DNA of 64,000 nt from NCBI GenBank assembly GCA_963930655.1, contig OZ005619.1:5314501-5378500 (forward strand), given 5' to 3'. A program made the position numbers and the translations under genes. Source of the stretch: Myrica gale (Eukaryota; Streptophyta; Magnoliopsida; Fagales; Myricaceae). The notes beneath the pieces were generated by a model. The model was not told the origin of the DNA. It worked only from the letters and a program-made list of their open reading frames with translations, and did no database searches. This document shows positions 10,746 to 24,565 of this stretch, one piece after another. Position 1 is the stretch's first letter; each line of letters starts with the position of its first letter.

Positions 10746-11162
10746 TTTAAAAATTTTTGCTTGCTAAAGCAAGAGACGCGAACAAATTTGCAGCCATCAT
10801 TATAATCAAAATAGAAAAACTAAAGCAGCAGTGGGAAGTCATAAGTACAACTGTAGAAGAGCAGATGTTTTCGCATAATGCTCACGTTGGCCTATAAGCA
10901 AACCAAGCAACTGAGCAAGAGGACGTATTATACAATTCAGACAACACACGTTTCTGGTTGGTTTTTGGTAGACAAGGTGAAACCACTTCCATGGTACCTC
11001 CCCCACTTCCTTTGCATTCGAGATTTCCAAAGGGACACAAAACTGGAACAAGGGAGAGGACATTCCTTCTTTCAAGTCCAAAATCTATTATAAGGCAGGC
11101 TATTTACAGCAAGGGCTATTCAACTATAGCAGAACACAAGGCTATATCCATTTTAAGGACAT
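10746..11162 (-). other. 3' flank of MSH2, probable 3' UTR
   Basis: This stretch lies directly downstream of the MSH2 stop codon on the minus strand. It has no other coding signal and should hold the MSH2 3' untranslated region and its polyadenylation region. The exact transcript end cannot be placed from the sequence alone. Confidence 0.4.
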
Positions 11163-14100
11163 CTAGAAGAATTGCTGGAGCCAGCTACAGTTTTTCGCAT
11201 CCTTCTGCAATTCATCCTTCAATTTGTTTACTTGTTGGAGGGCCTCGTTGAAATCCATTTTGTCTAAGGGGAGATCAGAGAACTCCTTCAAAAACTGGTG
11301 AGCCCGGGCTGCGCCACTAGACATCTCATCAGGATCATTCTCTCTCTTCCGTTTCGATCCTATCTGTCGATAATAATCACAGAATAAAAAATAGTAAGAA
11401 AGTAGAAGAAAGAAAAAGGGTCTGACAGTAAGAGGCTCTACAATACCATGACATTGTTTGTACAAAATGCATTCTGCATATTGTTTGGTCTTATTTTCAA
11501 GCAAGAGCTAACAGAAGATCATATATGGTAACGCATCTAATTTTCCAGAGTCTACGCTAACTGGACAGTGTTAAAAGAATACAAGAAGATACAAACATGT
11601 AGCTGGTTAGACGTGCAGCACCACATGTACTGTTCTTTTTCAAGCATTTTTATGTGCATGTCTCGTTAATCAAGACATTTTTCTTCTTAAGCTATATTTA
11701 TTCCTAGAACTTAGTGTTAGCAGTCAGGGTTGGACCATATTGTTCATGGGAAACTCAATCTTTCCAACTTTTCCTTCAGCCAGACATGACAGCTGTACTG
11801 TGCTTGGACCATCACATTGATTGATGTTTATCCTCAATTGTTTATAATAGCAATGACTGCTTCCATATGCCAATCACTATTCCTGTCCAATATCCTCCAT
11901 TGTGCCAAACATTCTGATAATAAGTATTGATTTCCTCAGAATTTGCTTTGGCTCAGCATACCAACCGTGTGCCAAAGCAATAAATTCTCACCAAGTAAAA
12001 TTGAAGATTGAGGAAATTCTAGCATGTATCAAGTTAGATAATGAAATTGATCTCTAAACACCTATTTCCCAGTTATCTCCAGGAAAAATGTGCTGCAGCA
12101 ATCGCTTCTACATCAACAAGGTATAGGTGAATGACGTAGTCATTATCTGAGATTGCTGAATGATAATTTTTTTTTTCCTTCACCCCTCCCAAGATATGTA
12201 TTAACAGTAGAAGTGAAAACTTGACGAAGGCAAGGAAAAAATGCTGCCTCCTCAAGACAGTAGGGGACTGCCTATACTGTTAGCATGACAGTAAGTCTTC
12301 CTATTCTCTGTGGTGCAAAAGTTCCGTGCTACATGCACCAACTTAGTGGTAAGGAACTTGGATTCAGAAAACAGAATGATGCTATTTCAGTGTGTTTAGT
12401 CGCTGCATCTATGTCTTATGGCATTGATTTTACTACACTTTTTTTTGAATTCTTAGCTCGTCAGCATAAAAATTAGAAATGATTGTAGTAGGTGAGAAAA
12501 TTAGGTACTGCCTTGCCATGAGCACTGAAAGATCATTACAGATCGCACCTCTTCTCGAGCATCATTTGAAATGATTGTAGTAGGTGAGAAATCTTCCAAT
12601 TCAGCAGCCTTTTCTCTCGCAAGAGCAACAACGCTTTCAGGAAAGTTTGCGAATTCTGCAACGTGGATGCCAAAACTTTGGTCACAAGCCCCTGGCTCAA
12701 CCTGGAGAGCATGATCAAATAAAGGGGTTTCAGTGGATACACTTCTGCTTGACAACTGTACAACCACTAGCATTCAAAAAAGCAAGAGGTATAAAGGGAA
12801 ATATAACAAGAGAGATCAATGGAACTATAATTCTCCAATCTTCTTAAAATGAGCTTGGAAACGCCAGATAATTGTAGGGAAAAAGAAAGCCAAAGCGGAA
12901 AGGCTTTTGGTGAGATATTGTTCCAACGGACTTGTTCTTCAACAGAAAATTTCCAAAGTGAATTTAAGAATGCCTTTGCCAGTGATTATTCCCACCTATT
13001 TTGTCACCCTTGACAGCTTGAACCCAACCCACCGGAATACTACATACTTGAAATTCTCATAAAACAAAAGGCAGGTGGAAAATTTTATCTGCCATTAAGC
13101 AGATTTCAAACCCAATTGGTGTGACACATATCAGGCATCGCTAACTGGAAATTGACCGTAACACAACTGCAGCACGGAAAAGGCAAAAGAACATGCATTC
13201 TGAACTTATCTTTTTCATGAAATTATTCCCATGAACTGCATATAGCAGCATATAACAAAACCTTCTAGAGGAAATTTTACTGGGAACCTTATTTACCTTA
13301 GAAACAAAATAAATGAACTCGAGAAACTGACATTTAGAAAGAAAAAGCAACACATACTGGAAATGATAGCTGTATGAGGCAGTTATCCGTTACAAACTTA
13401 TTTTGCCTTGATCATCATGCAGTAGAAAATTTATAATATATATAACGAGCCCTTGAGAGTTCCTTTCAGAATACAATGCTCTTTTAAATCTTTCCCCCAC
13501 TTTCTCATTTTCTTGGAATCTGGAAACAGCCACTTATATCGATCCAAATATTCCTAGTCTTATGCTAAGAAACAACATATCACATTAAAAGTAAAAAAAG
13601 AAGGTTATTGTGGAATAACCAAAAGATTTCTGAGCGTGCATCTACCTTATACAGCATAGTCAGCTTGCGACTTGAGGAGTCAATGTGTGCACTAACATGA
13701 TAGTTTGCCACACCAACACTTTGCTTCTTACTGGGCTCATGATCAGGACTTTCATGAGCTAATGCAGTCAGTTCATGAAAGTGGGTCGCAAACAGAGTAG
13801 GTGCCTTGATCACTTCAACAAGATGCTCACAGATGGCCCAAGCCAAACCTGAGCACCAGAAAAAGACTTCTGATAAGTCATTAATTAGACCCAATATGAA
13901 ACCTAAATAAGTACTCCTAGCATTATCAGATAAAACAGATATATCATCATTCAGCAACCAACAAAGAAAGAAAGTTATTTGTCCTAAAATTACTATTCAA
14001 ACCATGCATCAAACATTACACTTCAAGAGGTCCTAATCCTAGTTATCAGAAAGAAAAGTCACTATAATAATAGTGATCTAGGAGTACTTTGAATGAATTT

Positions 14101-17100
14101 CCCCAAACAAAGACCTTCTCAGTTTCCAGAATCTTCTTGGACTAGTATATAAGTCACCATACAGGAAAAGCGAATAAAAACAGGAACTGCAGTTTCTTCA
14201 AATATTTTGATAGTGAAGTGCCTTGAGAGAACCAGAACCAATAAGATTGTGGGAAACCCCTTGTCAACTTGTTGTTTCTTGCTCCTTTAAACATAATATA
14301 CTATAATCTGAAATCATTCACTTAAGTACATTTTTACAAATACACTACGGTCTCCTTGCAAAAAATAACCATCTGCACTTCAGAAATTTCAACTCAATCA
14401 TAAATAGATTGCCAATATAACAGATGGTCTAAAATTAAGAAAGAAAAGGAATCTGTTTAAACTGAGCACGGGGAATTTGCATGAACCATACATGTAACAT
14501 GACATTTTTTTAATAGTCTCTTATGAGAGCATCGTTTAAAGCACTAGTTTCAGTTTATTCTTCTGAATAAGTGCTAAAATGAACGGTGAGTTTGGCCTGC
14601 TCATACTACATGCATGTTAGTGTCTTGTTTAGAGAAAATAGAAATGTATAAAGTAACTTGGACATCACCCAGCAAACAAGAGTACTAAACATTCCACATT
14701 GCTATGCTTATTTCAACAATATTACCACAATAGATCATAGTTTTACATAATTAAAACATAGTAACACAGCAGGGTAAATAATCAATGTAGAACGCAATCA
14801 AAGCAGTTAAAGCCCATTTAAAACAATATAACTACAGTAAAAAACCTCGAAGATGCATTAGGTGCATAATTTTCACTGAGGGCCTATTGGATAACCTCAT
14901 TTGGCAATGAAAAAATCAGCACTGAATCATATATGATTTCATTTTTTATTTATTTCATAACCTGGGAAATTATCAGTAGGCCTCATGGGATACATGGGTT
15001 AGGTTGATGTAACCAAGACTACACCTCAGCCATGAGTATTCAAAACCTAAATGAAGCATGAACCAAAGGTGCTCAATTTAGGCCAAACCAAGAAATTGCC
15101 TCTCCTACACTAGCCCAAGCCAAGCAACAGTAGATTAAGATGGCATACGGCCTCATAAAGTCATGCTTGGATGGCATAGTATTAGGGCACAGAAGCACAT
15201 GCACGGTACCTACAGGGACCAGGCGGTAGTCAAGGTTCAGTTCTCTCATCAGCTACAACGTAAACTTGGCTTAGCGCAACTATGCATCCAACTGCATGAG
15301 GTCTGCTATATAGATTGCAACAAAAGTGGATTGATAAAAAAAAGCTTTGTGGTGCCCCCACCATATGAGCTCTGCTTTCTTGTTTTTGCGGTATATACTT
15401 TAGTTGTTGCGTTTACTAAAAATAATTTGTGGGCCTTCCACAACTACAACCAGGGTTTGTCAATCTTATTTTGACTATTCTCCAACTAAAAATGGACTAT
15501 GATTTTTTTTGGGTGGGGGGATAGAGAGAGAAAAATACATGCTCAAGATAGGTGACAAAGCTATTAAATAGGTTTCAAGAGTGATACCAACCAAATCCAT
15601 CATAAGTTGACGTCCCACGGCCCAACTCATCAATGATAATCAACGACTTATCTGTAGCTCCTTTCAAGATTGATGCAGTTTCAAGCATTTCTTGCATAAA
15701 GGTAGAAACTCCCCGTAACTAAAATGACAAAGAACAGTTAAACTTGTACGACGATGACATGTTATGCTTTTTGCATGGCAGCCAATAAATATTTTCTAAT
15801 GTGAGAGAAAGCAGTACGGCAATTGTATAACAGATGTATGGCCAAAAGAGAAGATGGTCATTACCACGGAATTAGTGTAGCAATAAAAAACACAGTATGA
15901 ATAAACAAAGTTGACAAATCATTGTCTGGATAACTTGGCTAACTTCTCTATCCATATTGAAATGCTCTGACAAGTATTGTGCAATAAAAAGCTTATCAGT
16001 AACTCTGATACAAATAAATTGATTACACCAGCCTACATTCCAAATATAATTTTGGATGAACCCATATATCAGAAAAATCAAAATTTAAATAGCTTACAAA
16101 AAAAGAAAAGTGACCTGATTGGCTAAATCTAGAGGGGTGTGTTAAGATTAGGCTTTGAAACCCAATTGACCTCAGACTAATCCAAGAGAACATTCAGTTC
16201 AAGCAACCTTAAAGCTAATTCTCTTTTTCTTATTTGTAATGCGTATTTTGATATAGGTTGTGTGTTTGTACCATTTTGGTGATTTCTAGAAGTAAGCAGC
16301 AGGTACTATATAGTACATAACCAAGAAGGGTGCTGAATTCATATTAGCACCCTATATAGGTTTCAAGTTAATGTCTTCCATTTATTTACAGAGAGGACAA
16401 TCTTGTACATGAACAATCTGAACCCGATCATTAGCAGCTTTGTTAATAAGAATTTGAAAACACAACTCTAACCACAGATGTCTCAAACTGACCTCCACCG
16501 AAAGCTTCCAATAATCTACAGTAAAAATTGTAATCACTATATGCTGCTGCCTTAATCATTCAAATTGAGCACCAAATCTATGATTGATGACAAAGACTAT
16601 AGAAACCAAACAATTCAATAAAGTACTCCAGTTGCCTTTACCAGAAAAATTTAAGTTGTGATAGATGAAACTCTACAATATAAGAACAGGGTGGAAGATC
16701 AATACTAATAAATAGTATGACATGGAATCCTTGTGGAACCCATTCATTATACCCTGCTCAATTTGAAGGAGCTAAACAAATTGCTACTGTCTCACCTGGC
16801 AGTCACCAGCACCGACACGAGCAAAAATGCAATCACGTACAGAAACGCTAGCTTTGTCACAGGGAACAAAACAACCAACTTGTGCCATTAGAATATTCAC
16901 GCCAACCTGCAAGAGAAAAATATGTATAGAGATACATGATCAGGTCAATGCAAATCTTCATAAGCAATTGGAGTTTGTAGGATCCAACACAACAAGAAAG
17001 AACAATCGCCGTCGGCAACCAGAATCGATAGAGGTGTTCAAGTTTTTGTAGTTAGAATAGATAGAAGCCTTCAATGTAATCATATAATTATAATCCATCT

Positions 17101-20100
17101 CTTAAGAAAAAGGATCTTATAGCTACATGGACGAGAGCAATACTTTCTGGCTACTGATAGAGAAGAAGCATGTAATTGAATAAAGCATCACACCTGTCGA
17201 ATAAATGTAGATTTTCCGCCCATATTAGGACCGGTAATAATTTGGAACCAGCTTTTCCCCCTGATCTGATTTGCAAGGAAACCCAAAAAGAAAACGTTAA
17301 CCACTTCAATTCATGAGGGTAGAAAAAGAGAATCTTTTGTCAATTTATCTTATATATACCCACAAGTTTACAATCATTTGGTATGAAATTCACCCAGTCT
17401 TGAGCCTCCACACAAGGGTGTCTACTCCCTTCTAAGATAATATCACCCTCATCCTATTATAGCCAATATAGCAAAAAAATTGCAGTGAGGAAGTGGGCTT
17501 TTCTTATACGGAAAATCTTTCACCAATCAAAGAAATAAAAAGCAGCAAATAACTAGTAAGTTATTACCGACGGAGAGATATTTGGTCTTGTGTAGGGAGT
17601 AGGACAACTTGAAGCTAAATCAGCAAAACTAAGTAAGACATCCAACTCGGAAAGCAACCCAGCTAATGACCCGAACACCTGCAGAGTGGAAGCTTTTTCG
17701 ATCACAAGAGCCCAGCAGAAGCTACAAGAAATAATAAAGTATGACTACCTCAGAGAATGTTGCTGCAGTTTGAACCACTCTGTCTACCAGCTCTTTCTGA
17801 CAATTCTTATACTCCTCAAGTTTCCTTTGATATTGATCACCTAATTTCTTAAGCTTTGTATTGGTAAATCTAACTCCATCCTTCCGGGTTTCAAGAACAA
17901 TATATTGAGTGGTGAGCTTTTTCCTTATTTTTGGCTCCTCTTTCTTGGTGATTCTAAACACATGTCCAAATTGTGTACCCTTATCTAACTTTAATGCCTT
18001 GTCAAGAGGCAGGTCAAGATCATTCGCAGCTTGTTTATGCAAATTATGTATTTGGTGCTCCAGTGATTCTTGCTCATCTTTCAGTGCAGACAGCATAGGA
18101 TCATAACTTGGAGAAATCATGTATTCCCCATTTTCAAGTTGATCAAGGTCGACAGAAGTTTCCACGAGGCCAATGAACTTATTCAGGTGCTCGTCATCAG
18201 TCCAGAACTCAAGAGGATCCAAATACCTGTCCTTGATCAGCGAGGAAAATTCTCCCTCATAGCATTCCAGGGCACTTTTAATAAAAGGAAGTCTTATACA
18301 TGACTGCATCCAGACAAAGTGAAGCAAATTAGAAACAGAAGCACTTTCAACTATGAGATACCACCTTGTAATGTGAACATGTAACTAGCTGTAATATAAA
18401 GCAAGTATGTTGCAATTAATAATACTCCTGCAAGAAGGCACCAATCAGTTTTCCAACCATGTACAGAACAAAGCATTTTAAAGCTTGCAACCTGCTGAAC
18501 ATAGGAAAATACATAAAGATCACCGAAACTATTTCACCACCACTTTCAACATGAGGCAAGATTCCAGTACAACAAGGTCCATATGATTCTTAATGAAAGA
18601 AAGGAGGAACTTAAAGAAAAGCTAGAAACCAAATACTAGGTTGTCTGTGAACAATGTTAGACAATGGAGGGACAACCCAAAAAAAAAATACCTTTTGCAC
18701 GGAGATGGAAAATACAAACATTGAAGAGCCATAGCAACAATAACGGGATAACCCACACACTACAGAATAACAAGGATATCTAATTGAATCTACCTGGTAA
18801 AGTTTCACTATATGGTGCAAACCAGCTCTTTTCTTCTCAAGATTGTGCACAAGTCGCTCAACATCTGAGATTCTTTTCAGGTGCTGCCTCAGACCTTGAC
18901 GAAGTGCAGTATCCTCCACAAATGTTTGTACCAAATCCAGTCTGCAGTTGATCTCCTTTACATCTAATAAGGGCTGCTTTAGCCACATGTGCAATAACCT
19001 TTTTCCCATTCCAGCAGTACATGTTCTGTTCATGAGACCAAACAAACTGAAATTTTTGTTTGCATCTGTTTTACTTTCTAGGACATTCAGTGCCCTCATA
19101 GCAGTCGAATCTAATCTCATGTAGCTATCAAGGTTGTATCTACAGATAGTATAATTTCCATAATTGCTCTCATCTGCAAGAAGTTCAGCATAAGACAGTA
19201 ATGCCCCCAAAGCACCAGGAGCAAATTCGAATTCGGAAACTATGTCTCGGACTGGTTCTTTAGAACCCTTGGCAAGCCTACCAAGATCCTCCACTAAATC
19301 CCTCGCTTTGAACTCAGTTTTCTTCCTTTCAGTTAACATCACACCACATCTGGTCAAAGCATCATGCAAGTTCCTACTTTCACTGGATTTGCCACTCTCG
19401 ATAGGCAGAAGGCATTCCTTACAACCAAGAGCAACCAAAGCTGACTCCAGATTTGTAAAGTGACTATCATCAAGAAATTCAGCCAACCCCAGTACTCTCT
19501 TAGTTAGGTCAATGTAACCTAACCCAAGAGTGCACCCATTTTCACGGAAATTAGGCGAGAGTGCAACAACAACAGGGGAATCCTGCATCTCATTGTTGGC
19601 AAACAAAACATCTTCAAAACTGCTGAGATTTCCAGGTGTTCCACTTTTGACCAGTCTCCAATTTGAACCACTACCCTCATAGAGCTCAAGAGTATGGTCC
19701 GTTCTCTCTAGGAGGAGATCACGGACAACTGTTTCAAACATGTTTTTACTAACGCTTACACTTGAGAGGGCATCAGATCCGCTACCCAATTGTCTCAGGC
19801 AAGTAGTGGTACGATAGTAGGTCTTTGCAATAAAAGTTGCATTTTCACCATGAGCGGTATAGTAGTCCTGATTAATTTACAGAAACATATACAAATTGAC
19901 AACCCAATAATGCATAAAGAAAGAAAGCACGAAAAAATTATATCATTCTTCACAAAAGAGATAGGATTCCTCATTAACCAATAAAAAATTTCTAGTTAGC
20001 AAGAAAGAGCACACACTATACCAGTCAGAACATCTATGGAAATTGTGGCATCTAGGCCGAACATAAGTTCTTAAATGAACTTTTTTTTTGGATAAATAAG

Positions 20101-21745
20101 TTCTGAAATGAACTTATGAGCAACAAACATTTCGTACGAAGAAAAAAGAATGTGGGGGTGGTGTTGGGAGGGGGGGGGAGAGCAGAATTCCGAAAGTTTT
20201 GCCCCAAGTGAATGGATAAACTCCATTTCATGGGATATTTTTAACAGTCCAAATTAAAGGGACCATCAACCTTGAATAATCCAAAATTTAAAGTTCATTT
20301 TCTGATATTTTCAAATTTCGGGTATACATAGACGATTCTATTCCAAACAAGTCATAAACACCCAATATAGAAAGTTATGATATACATCTTTGAGGAAGGA
20401 AACAATAAAAAAGAGAGAGACCACGGCTTTTATACGTATATTAATGTTTTATAATGACTAATTATTTTGAACTCAACCCACTTGTATCAATGAATAAGCA
20501 TATACATAGAAGGCATTTTTCAAGAAAGGTCGTTGAACAAACTTGATCATCACGTCAATGGGCTTGTAGCCTCGGAGAGATAATGGCTTCAATCCACACT
20601 GACTAGAAGAATTGAAAATAACCATGCAAAAATAATGAACACAAAAATGTCTTTGCTCTAATATCTATAACAGGGCTCTTTTTAGGAATATATAAGCTGA
20701 CAAACACCTTATCAATTTCCTTTCAAGGACAGGACCATTTTAGAATCTGACACGGGCCCTACAAGCACTTGTAAACAACAAAAGATGAAAAAAAAGAAAA
20801 AAAGAGAGGATCGGTAACGGCTTTAAGGAAAAGGCTGAGCTCTTGAGATAATAGGAAATTTCAATTAAAGTTCATCCAGATTACAAGAGAAACCAACATT
20901 CATAACTAACAAAAACAAACATCAAAAGGTAACAGGCACAGTACAATACAGCAAATATAGGAGAAAGAGTTCAGAATTTGAACTGACCCTGCGATCAAAC
21001 AACCGTACAGCTCTTGGGTCCTGGAACAAAAACAAGCAGAATAAGCAGGGTTCTTTTGGATTATTGAACAGAATCTATGTCTATCTTCCTTTTGCGCAAC
21101 ACAAACTTAAGTAAGTATCCATTCTAGTTCAATCATTTGGCTTTAGGACTTCAGGTCAACATTTGAAACATGTTGATTCTTGTTATTAACTTATTCATAT
21201 ATTATCATAGTTTATCCAAATAGGCGAATACACCAATCTCCTTTTTTTTTTTGGGTAAGTGATACACTAATCTCCTTGCCTAAACCATTTTCTACGTTTT
21301 CTGTCAGAGTTGAACTTTATCATATCATAACAAATAATAGAAAACTCACAAAACACAAATTCATTTCCTTTTCTTTTTGCCCCATTTTACCAGCAACCAA
21401 AGTAGACAGTGACAGTTTCCAGAGAACTCCCCCAACTTTGAACCCCAAAACAAGTCAGACTTATTTGGGCAGAGAACGAGAGACTTACAACGGGTAGGGT
21501 CTTGAAGAATGAGAGAAACCCTTGAGCTTGCTTAGCATCTACCAAAACCAGAAAAAGCTAATTACAAAATCTTATCACAAACGTCATCAACTATAAAAAA
21601 ATACCAAAAAATGAAACCAGCTCAGAGAAAATTAGTTGCAGAAACAGAAATTATTGAGCAAACCCAGGTTGTTGTTGTTTTTTGGTGGGTTTTTACCTAG
21701 TTTGAGTTCAGGAAGCTTGTTCTGCTCCTCAAATTTCTCATCCAT
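11163..21745 (-). CDS. MSH2: DNA mismatch repair protein MSH2
   Basis: MSH2 is the shared subunit of the MutS-type mismatch-recognition dimers (with MSH3, MSH6 or plant MSH7) in the nucleus. Thirteen exons, 5' to 3': 21697-21745, 21489-21538, 20988-21020, 18794-19867, 17749-18303, 17568-17678, 17364-17453, 17194-17265, 16796-16906, 15592-15718, 13646-13848, 12549-12701, 11163-11363. All introns are GT-AG and frame is kept, giving 942 residues, the usual plant length. The N-terminus is [14 protein letters not shown]. The lever and clamp region lies in exons 4-5. Walker [10 protein letters not shown] is at about 666-674, the Walker B and signature [12 protein letters not shown] at about 745-756, and ATHFHE at about 778-783. 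The C-terminus is NCSWLQQFF. No stop or frameshift interrupts the model. A donor at 17363 (gtgggt) was chosen because it alone keeps frame into exon 8. A 24 bp piece of exon 12 is repeated just downstream in intron 12. Confidence 0.96.
12476..12499. repeat. 24 bp copy of MSH2 exon 12 sequence inside intron 12
   Basis: The 24 bp at 12476-12499 (starting gaaatgattgtagtaggtga) are identical to 12568-12591, which lie in the coding part of exon 12. The copy sits in the intron about 50 bp beyond the exon's 3' end in transcript order. It is too short to code for anything by itself. Confidence 0.85.
13849..15591 (-). other. long MSH2 intron 10
   Basis: This 1.74 kb intron is the longest in the MSH2 model. 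It contains only short open frames and AT-rich sequence, plus a somewhat mixed part at 14870-15470. No recognisable transposon ends, RNA gene or alternative exon was seen. Confidence 0.5.
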
Positions 21746-22420
21746 CGCTACTCTCTCAGGGTCTCTCCTTCCTTTTCTCTCCGGTTTTGCAATTATATCA
21801 TATACTTTCTCAGTGAGTGTGCATGTGGGGTTGAGATGGCGGGAAAGAAATTGGCGGGGTATTTTGGGGGCGCGTGTCCTACACACGCCACGGGGGGTGG
21901 ACTGTGGAGGGGTTTCAGTTGGGCTGTACCGGGCCTCCTAAGCCTGCCACGACTCGGTCCATTTTATTTTTGTTCACTGTGCAGACCATTCAGTATTTTT
22001 TATGGGCCAGTATGGGTTCCAGCTTTAATCTGAACTCAAATCTGAATTTCTAACAAATCTGAATTTCATTTTCTCTTATGTTGTTCCTTATGGTTTGTTT
22101 GGTTTGTAGGAAAGGGAAGGTAGCCGTAGGGCTCTCAAACTGAGGCTTCAGATGTATAAGTCTAGCCTTAAAGCCTTCTGGGAAAAAGGTTCCAATCTTT
22201 TGGGGTTGTGCCCTTGGGAAGTCCGGAAAAGCGTCCCACTTGAATACAGATGGTAGCGACCTCAAAAGTTTTATGAGCAAACTAAGTGATACAGAACTTT
22301 ACCCTTTAGGTTCTGTAAGACTTTTATTCCTTTTGCAATAAAGACATTTCGTATCACTAGTAACTTAAAAGGGTAAGAGGTGGACAGAGAGTTGGGTAGA
22401 TCAGAACTTCTTCAAATCTT
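21746..22420 (-). other. MSH2 5' flank and upstream intergenic DNA
   Basis: The first 200 bp upstream of the MSH2 ATG carry a pyrimidine-rich leader and a GC-rich block (21838-21900) that includes an E2F-type site. Beyond about 22050 the sequence is mixed and has a coding-looking but unrecognised stretch (22090-22280). No second gene can be supported. Confidence 0.45.
21838..21846 (-). promoter_or_regulatory. E2F-type site upstream of MSH2
   Basis: The plus strand reads ggcgggaaa, which is TTTCCCGCC on the MSH2 strand, an exact match to the E2F consensus. It lies about 93 bp upstream of the MSH2 start codon. E2F control would fit S-phase expression of a replication-linked repair gene. That is inference from position and motif only. 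Confidence 0.5.
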
Positions 22421-22650
22421 GGGATAAATATGTTTTTCACCTTTTAATTATAGGAGTCTTGACACTTTACACCTCAATTTATTATTTTTGTTATATTGCA
22501 CCCGTCAATTATTGATTTCAAACACTTTGCACCTTATTATGCAAAATTTCTGAAATCAATAATTAGTGGGTTTAATGTGACAAAAATAATAGATTGAGGT
22601 GTAAAGTGTCAAGATATCTATAATTAAAGAGTGCAAAGTGTGTGTGGTTT
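22421..22650. mobile_element. foldback MITE
   Basis: The left arm (about 22449-22540: gtcttgacactttacacctc, attattgatttcaaacactt) is inverted in the right arm (about 22541-22630: aagtttaatg-type words, gaggtgtaaagtgtcaagat). The sequence folds into one long imperfect hairpin without a loop. The phrases cactttgcacc and gtgcaaagtgt are shared with the larger foldback at 36145-36665. Confidence 0.65.
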
Positions 22651-24044
22651 TATATATAGGAATCTTCAATAGCTTAGAAGCATTTAATTATTACGGGCCT
22701 CTTAATGCTGTTACGTCTAAGAAATTTGTAATTTATTAGGAGGGCTAACTTTAACTAGATCCTAACGATGATCCAATACTACAAATTGAAGAACTTAATT
22801 TATGTATTTGGGGCCTTTTGGCTTTTAGTACTATTAATTAGTTTTATTATTATTGTTATTATTATAATTGGGTGTAGCTGAGCATCTCGACTAATCTTTG
22901 GGTCCGACAGTCTCTTTATCCAACACAATCGGGTAATTACCAAGTCGATAACAATAGTGGCTTCAAAAAATTAATAGCGCTTATGAGGTCTTGAACACGA
23001 GACCTTGACGTTCGAGTTCAAAAACATTAAACTCGTCTATTTTGACAATAAGCTTCAAAATCATGTTATTTGAAAAAAATCTAAAGGAATTATAATTTTC
23101 TTACTTGTTAGATTTTGAGAGGGGGCCTGAGAACACCACTTGTTCGTGATTCTTCTTCAAGAGCTCAAATGAGGATTTTATGCATAATATTCTAGCTGGT
23201 AATTAGTAACAGCATTTGAAAAAAAAAACATCTATTTATTTCGGAAATCAATGTGTTTTGAACTCTATTTTTATTTTCCTTCTATAAGGACTTAAAATAG
23301 AAAAAAATAAAATTATTAATTAATTAAAGGTGTGATCAGACCCAAGGTCGACCAAACTCTATAACACCAGTGACCTGAAGAAGCAAAAGACGATGATGAA
23401 CGGTAATTTAGCAATTGTAGAGATTTTGAAGGGCATTTTAGTAATTTTCTTAAAATGGTAAAAACGAAAAATCATGTTAAGCAGCTAGAGAGAGGGGAAG
23501 CGAAGAAAGAAAAGAAGTTTATTAAAAAAAAATAGTAAGAAAATGAAGGCAATGTTTAGTTTGGTTTTATTTTATTTTTTTATAATGATTACAAAATTTT
23601 TTTGAAATATATTTTTTTAGGTGTTCGTAAGAATGGTGGAGTTCATATAAATGATTTTTGGAAAGTAAATTTGTTTGCAAAGAAGATTTTTGTGAAATGA
23701 GTTTTTATGGGTTTTAGTAAAAAAGAATTTAGTTTTTATGTTGTTTTTTCTTAGAAATTGAGGCCAATGACTAGATAGAAAATTTTATTAAAAACTGAAA
23801 TATTTTTTATGTGAAAAAATCATGTTTAGATTGGAAAAGGTTTTTTAAAAAAAAAAAAAACGTTCTGAAGACCCTTAAACAAACATAGCCGAAGTTTTTC
23901 CACGAGTTTCTGGACTTTTGAAACCCCATCATGCATATTTTTTATTCTCAAGTTTCTTTAAATGTTAGGTGTGAGTCCCTTAAATTTGACTCCTCTCTCT
24001 CTCTCTCTCTAGGTGTGTGCTTGCATCATTACTACATGCGCATG
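22651..24044. other. intergenic AT-rich stretch
   Basis: No gene was recognised. The part 22870-23060 has the feel of an interspersed repeat (gtccgacagtctctttatcc; gaggtcttgaacacgagacc) but could not be classified. A (TC)n microsatellite lies at 23993-24011. The remainder is AT-rich filler. Confidence 0.4.
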
Positions 24045-24280
24045 CAGTGGTGGATGCAGGGGTGGCGTACCAGGGCGGCCGCCACCCATTGCTCCGCCCA
24101 AAAAGAAATTTACATGTGATTTTTTTTTCAGAAGTTGGTTTGGGCCCGACACCCATTAGGCCCAGGCCAACTAGAGCCTAGTGGCATGATCCCTATTAGG
24201 CCCATACTTTTTTTTTTTATTTTTTTTATAAGTAGAGGGTGAAATGCTGCCCTTGGATTTTAATCCTGGCTCCGACATTG
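24045..24280. mobile_element. hAT-type MITE
   Basis: The left end cagtggtggatgcagg and the right end atcctggctccgacattg are imperfect inverted repeats of about 17 bp. The flanks tgcgcatg (24037-24044) and tgcacata (24281-24288) agree at 6 of 8 bases, as an aged 8 bp target duplication would. The interior is short, with a T-rich run and no transposase. Confidence 0.6.
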
Positions 24281-24565
24281 TGCACATATGTGAGACGAAG
24301 AGATTGTAGCTGATTCAACAACTATAACAGTAATACAATCAATATAAACTGAAAAGAGCCGAAATAATCAATGAAGTCTATAATAGTTTAGCTGCTGCAC
24401 GCTTAGGAAAAGGTTAATGGCAAAGATAGATCTTGAAGAAGTCTAGTTATTAAGTTTCTTTAAGAGACTCTTGCATTAGAAGCAATGAATCTTGCATGCT
24501 TCAAGGATAAAGGGGAAATGCAAAAGGAAAAGATCAAGTTATATATCTAAACAAGAAAAGAATAA

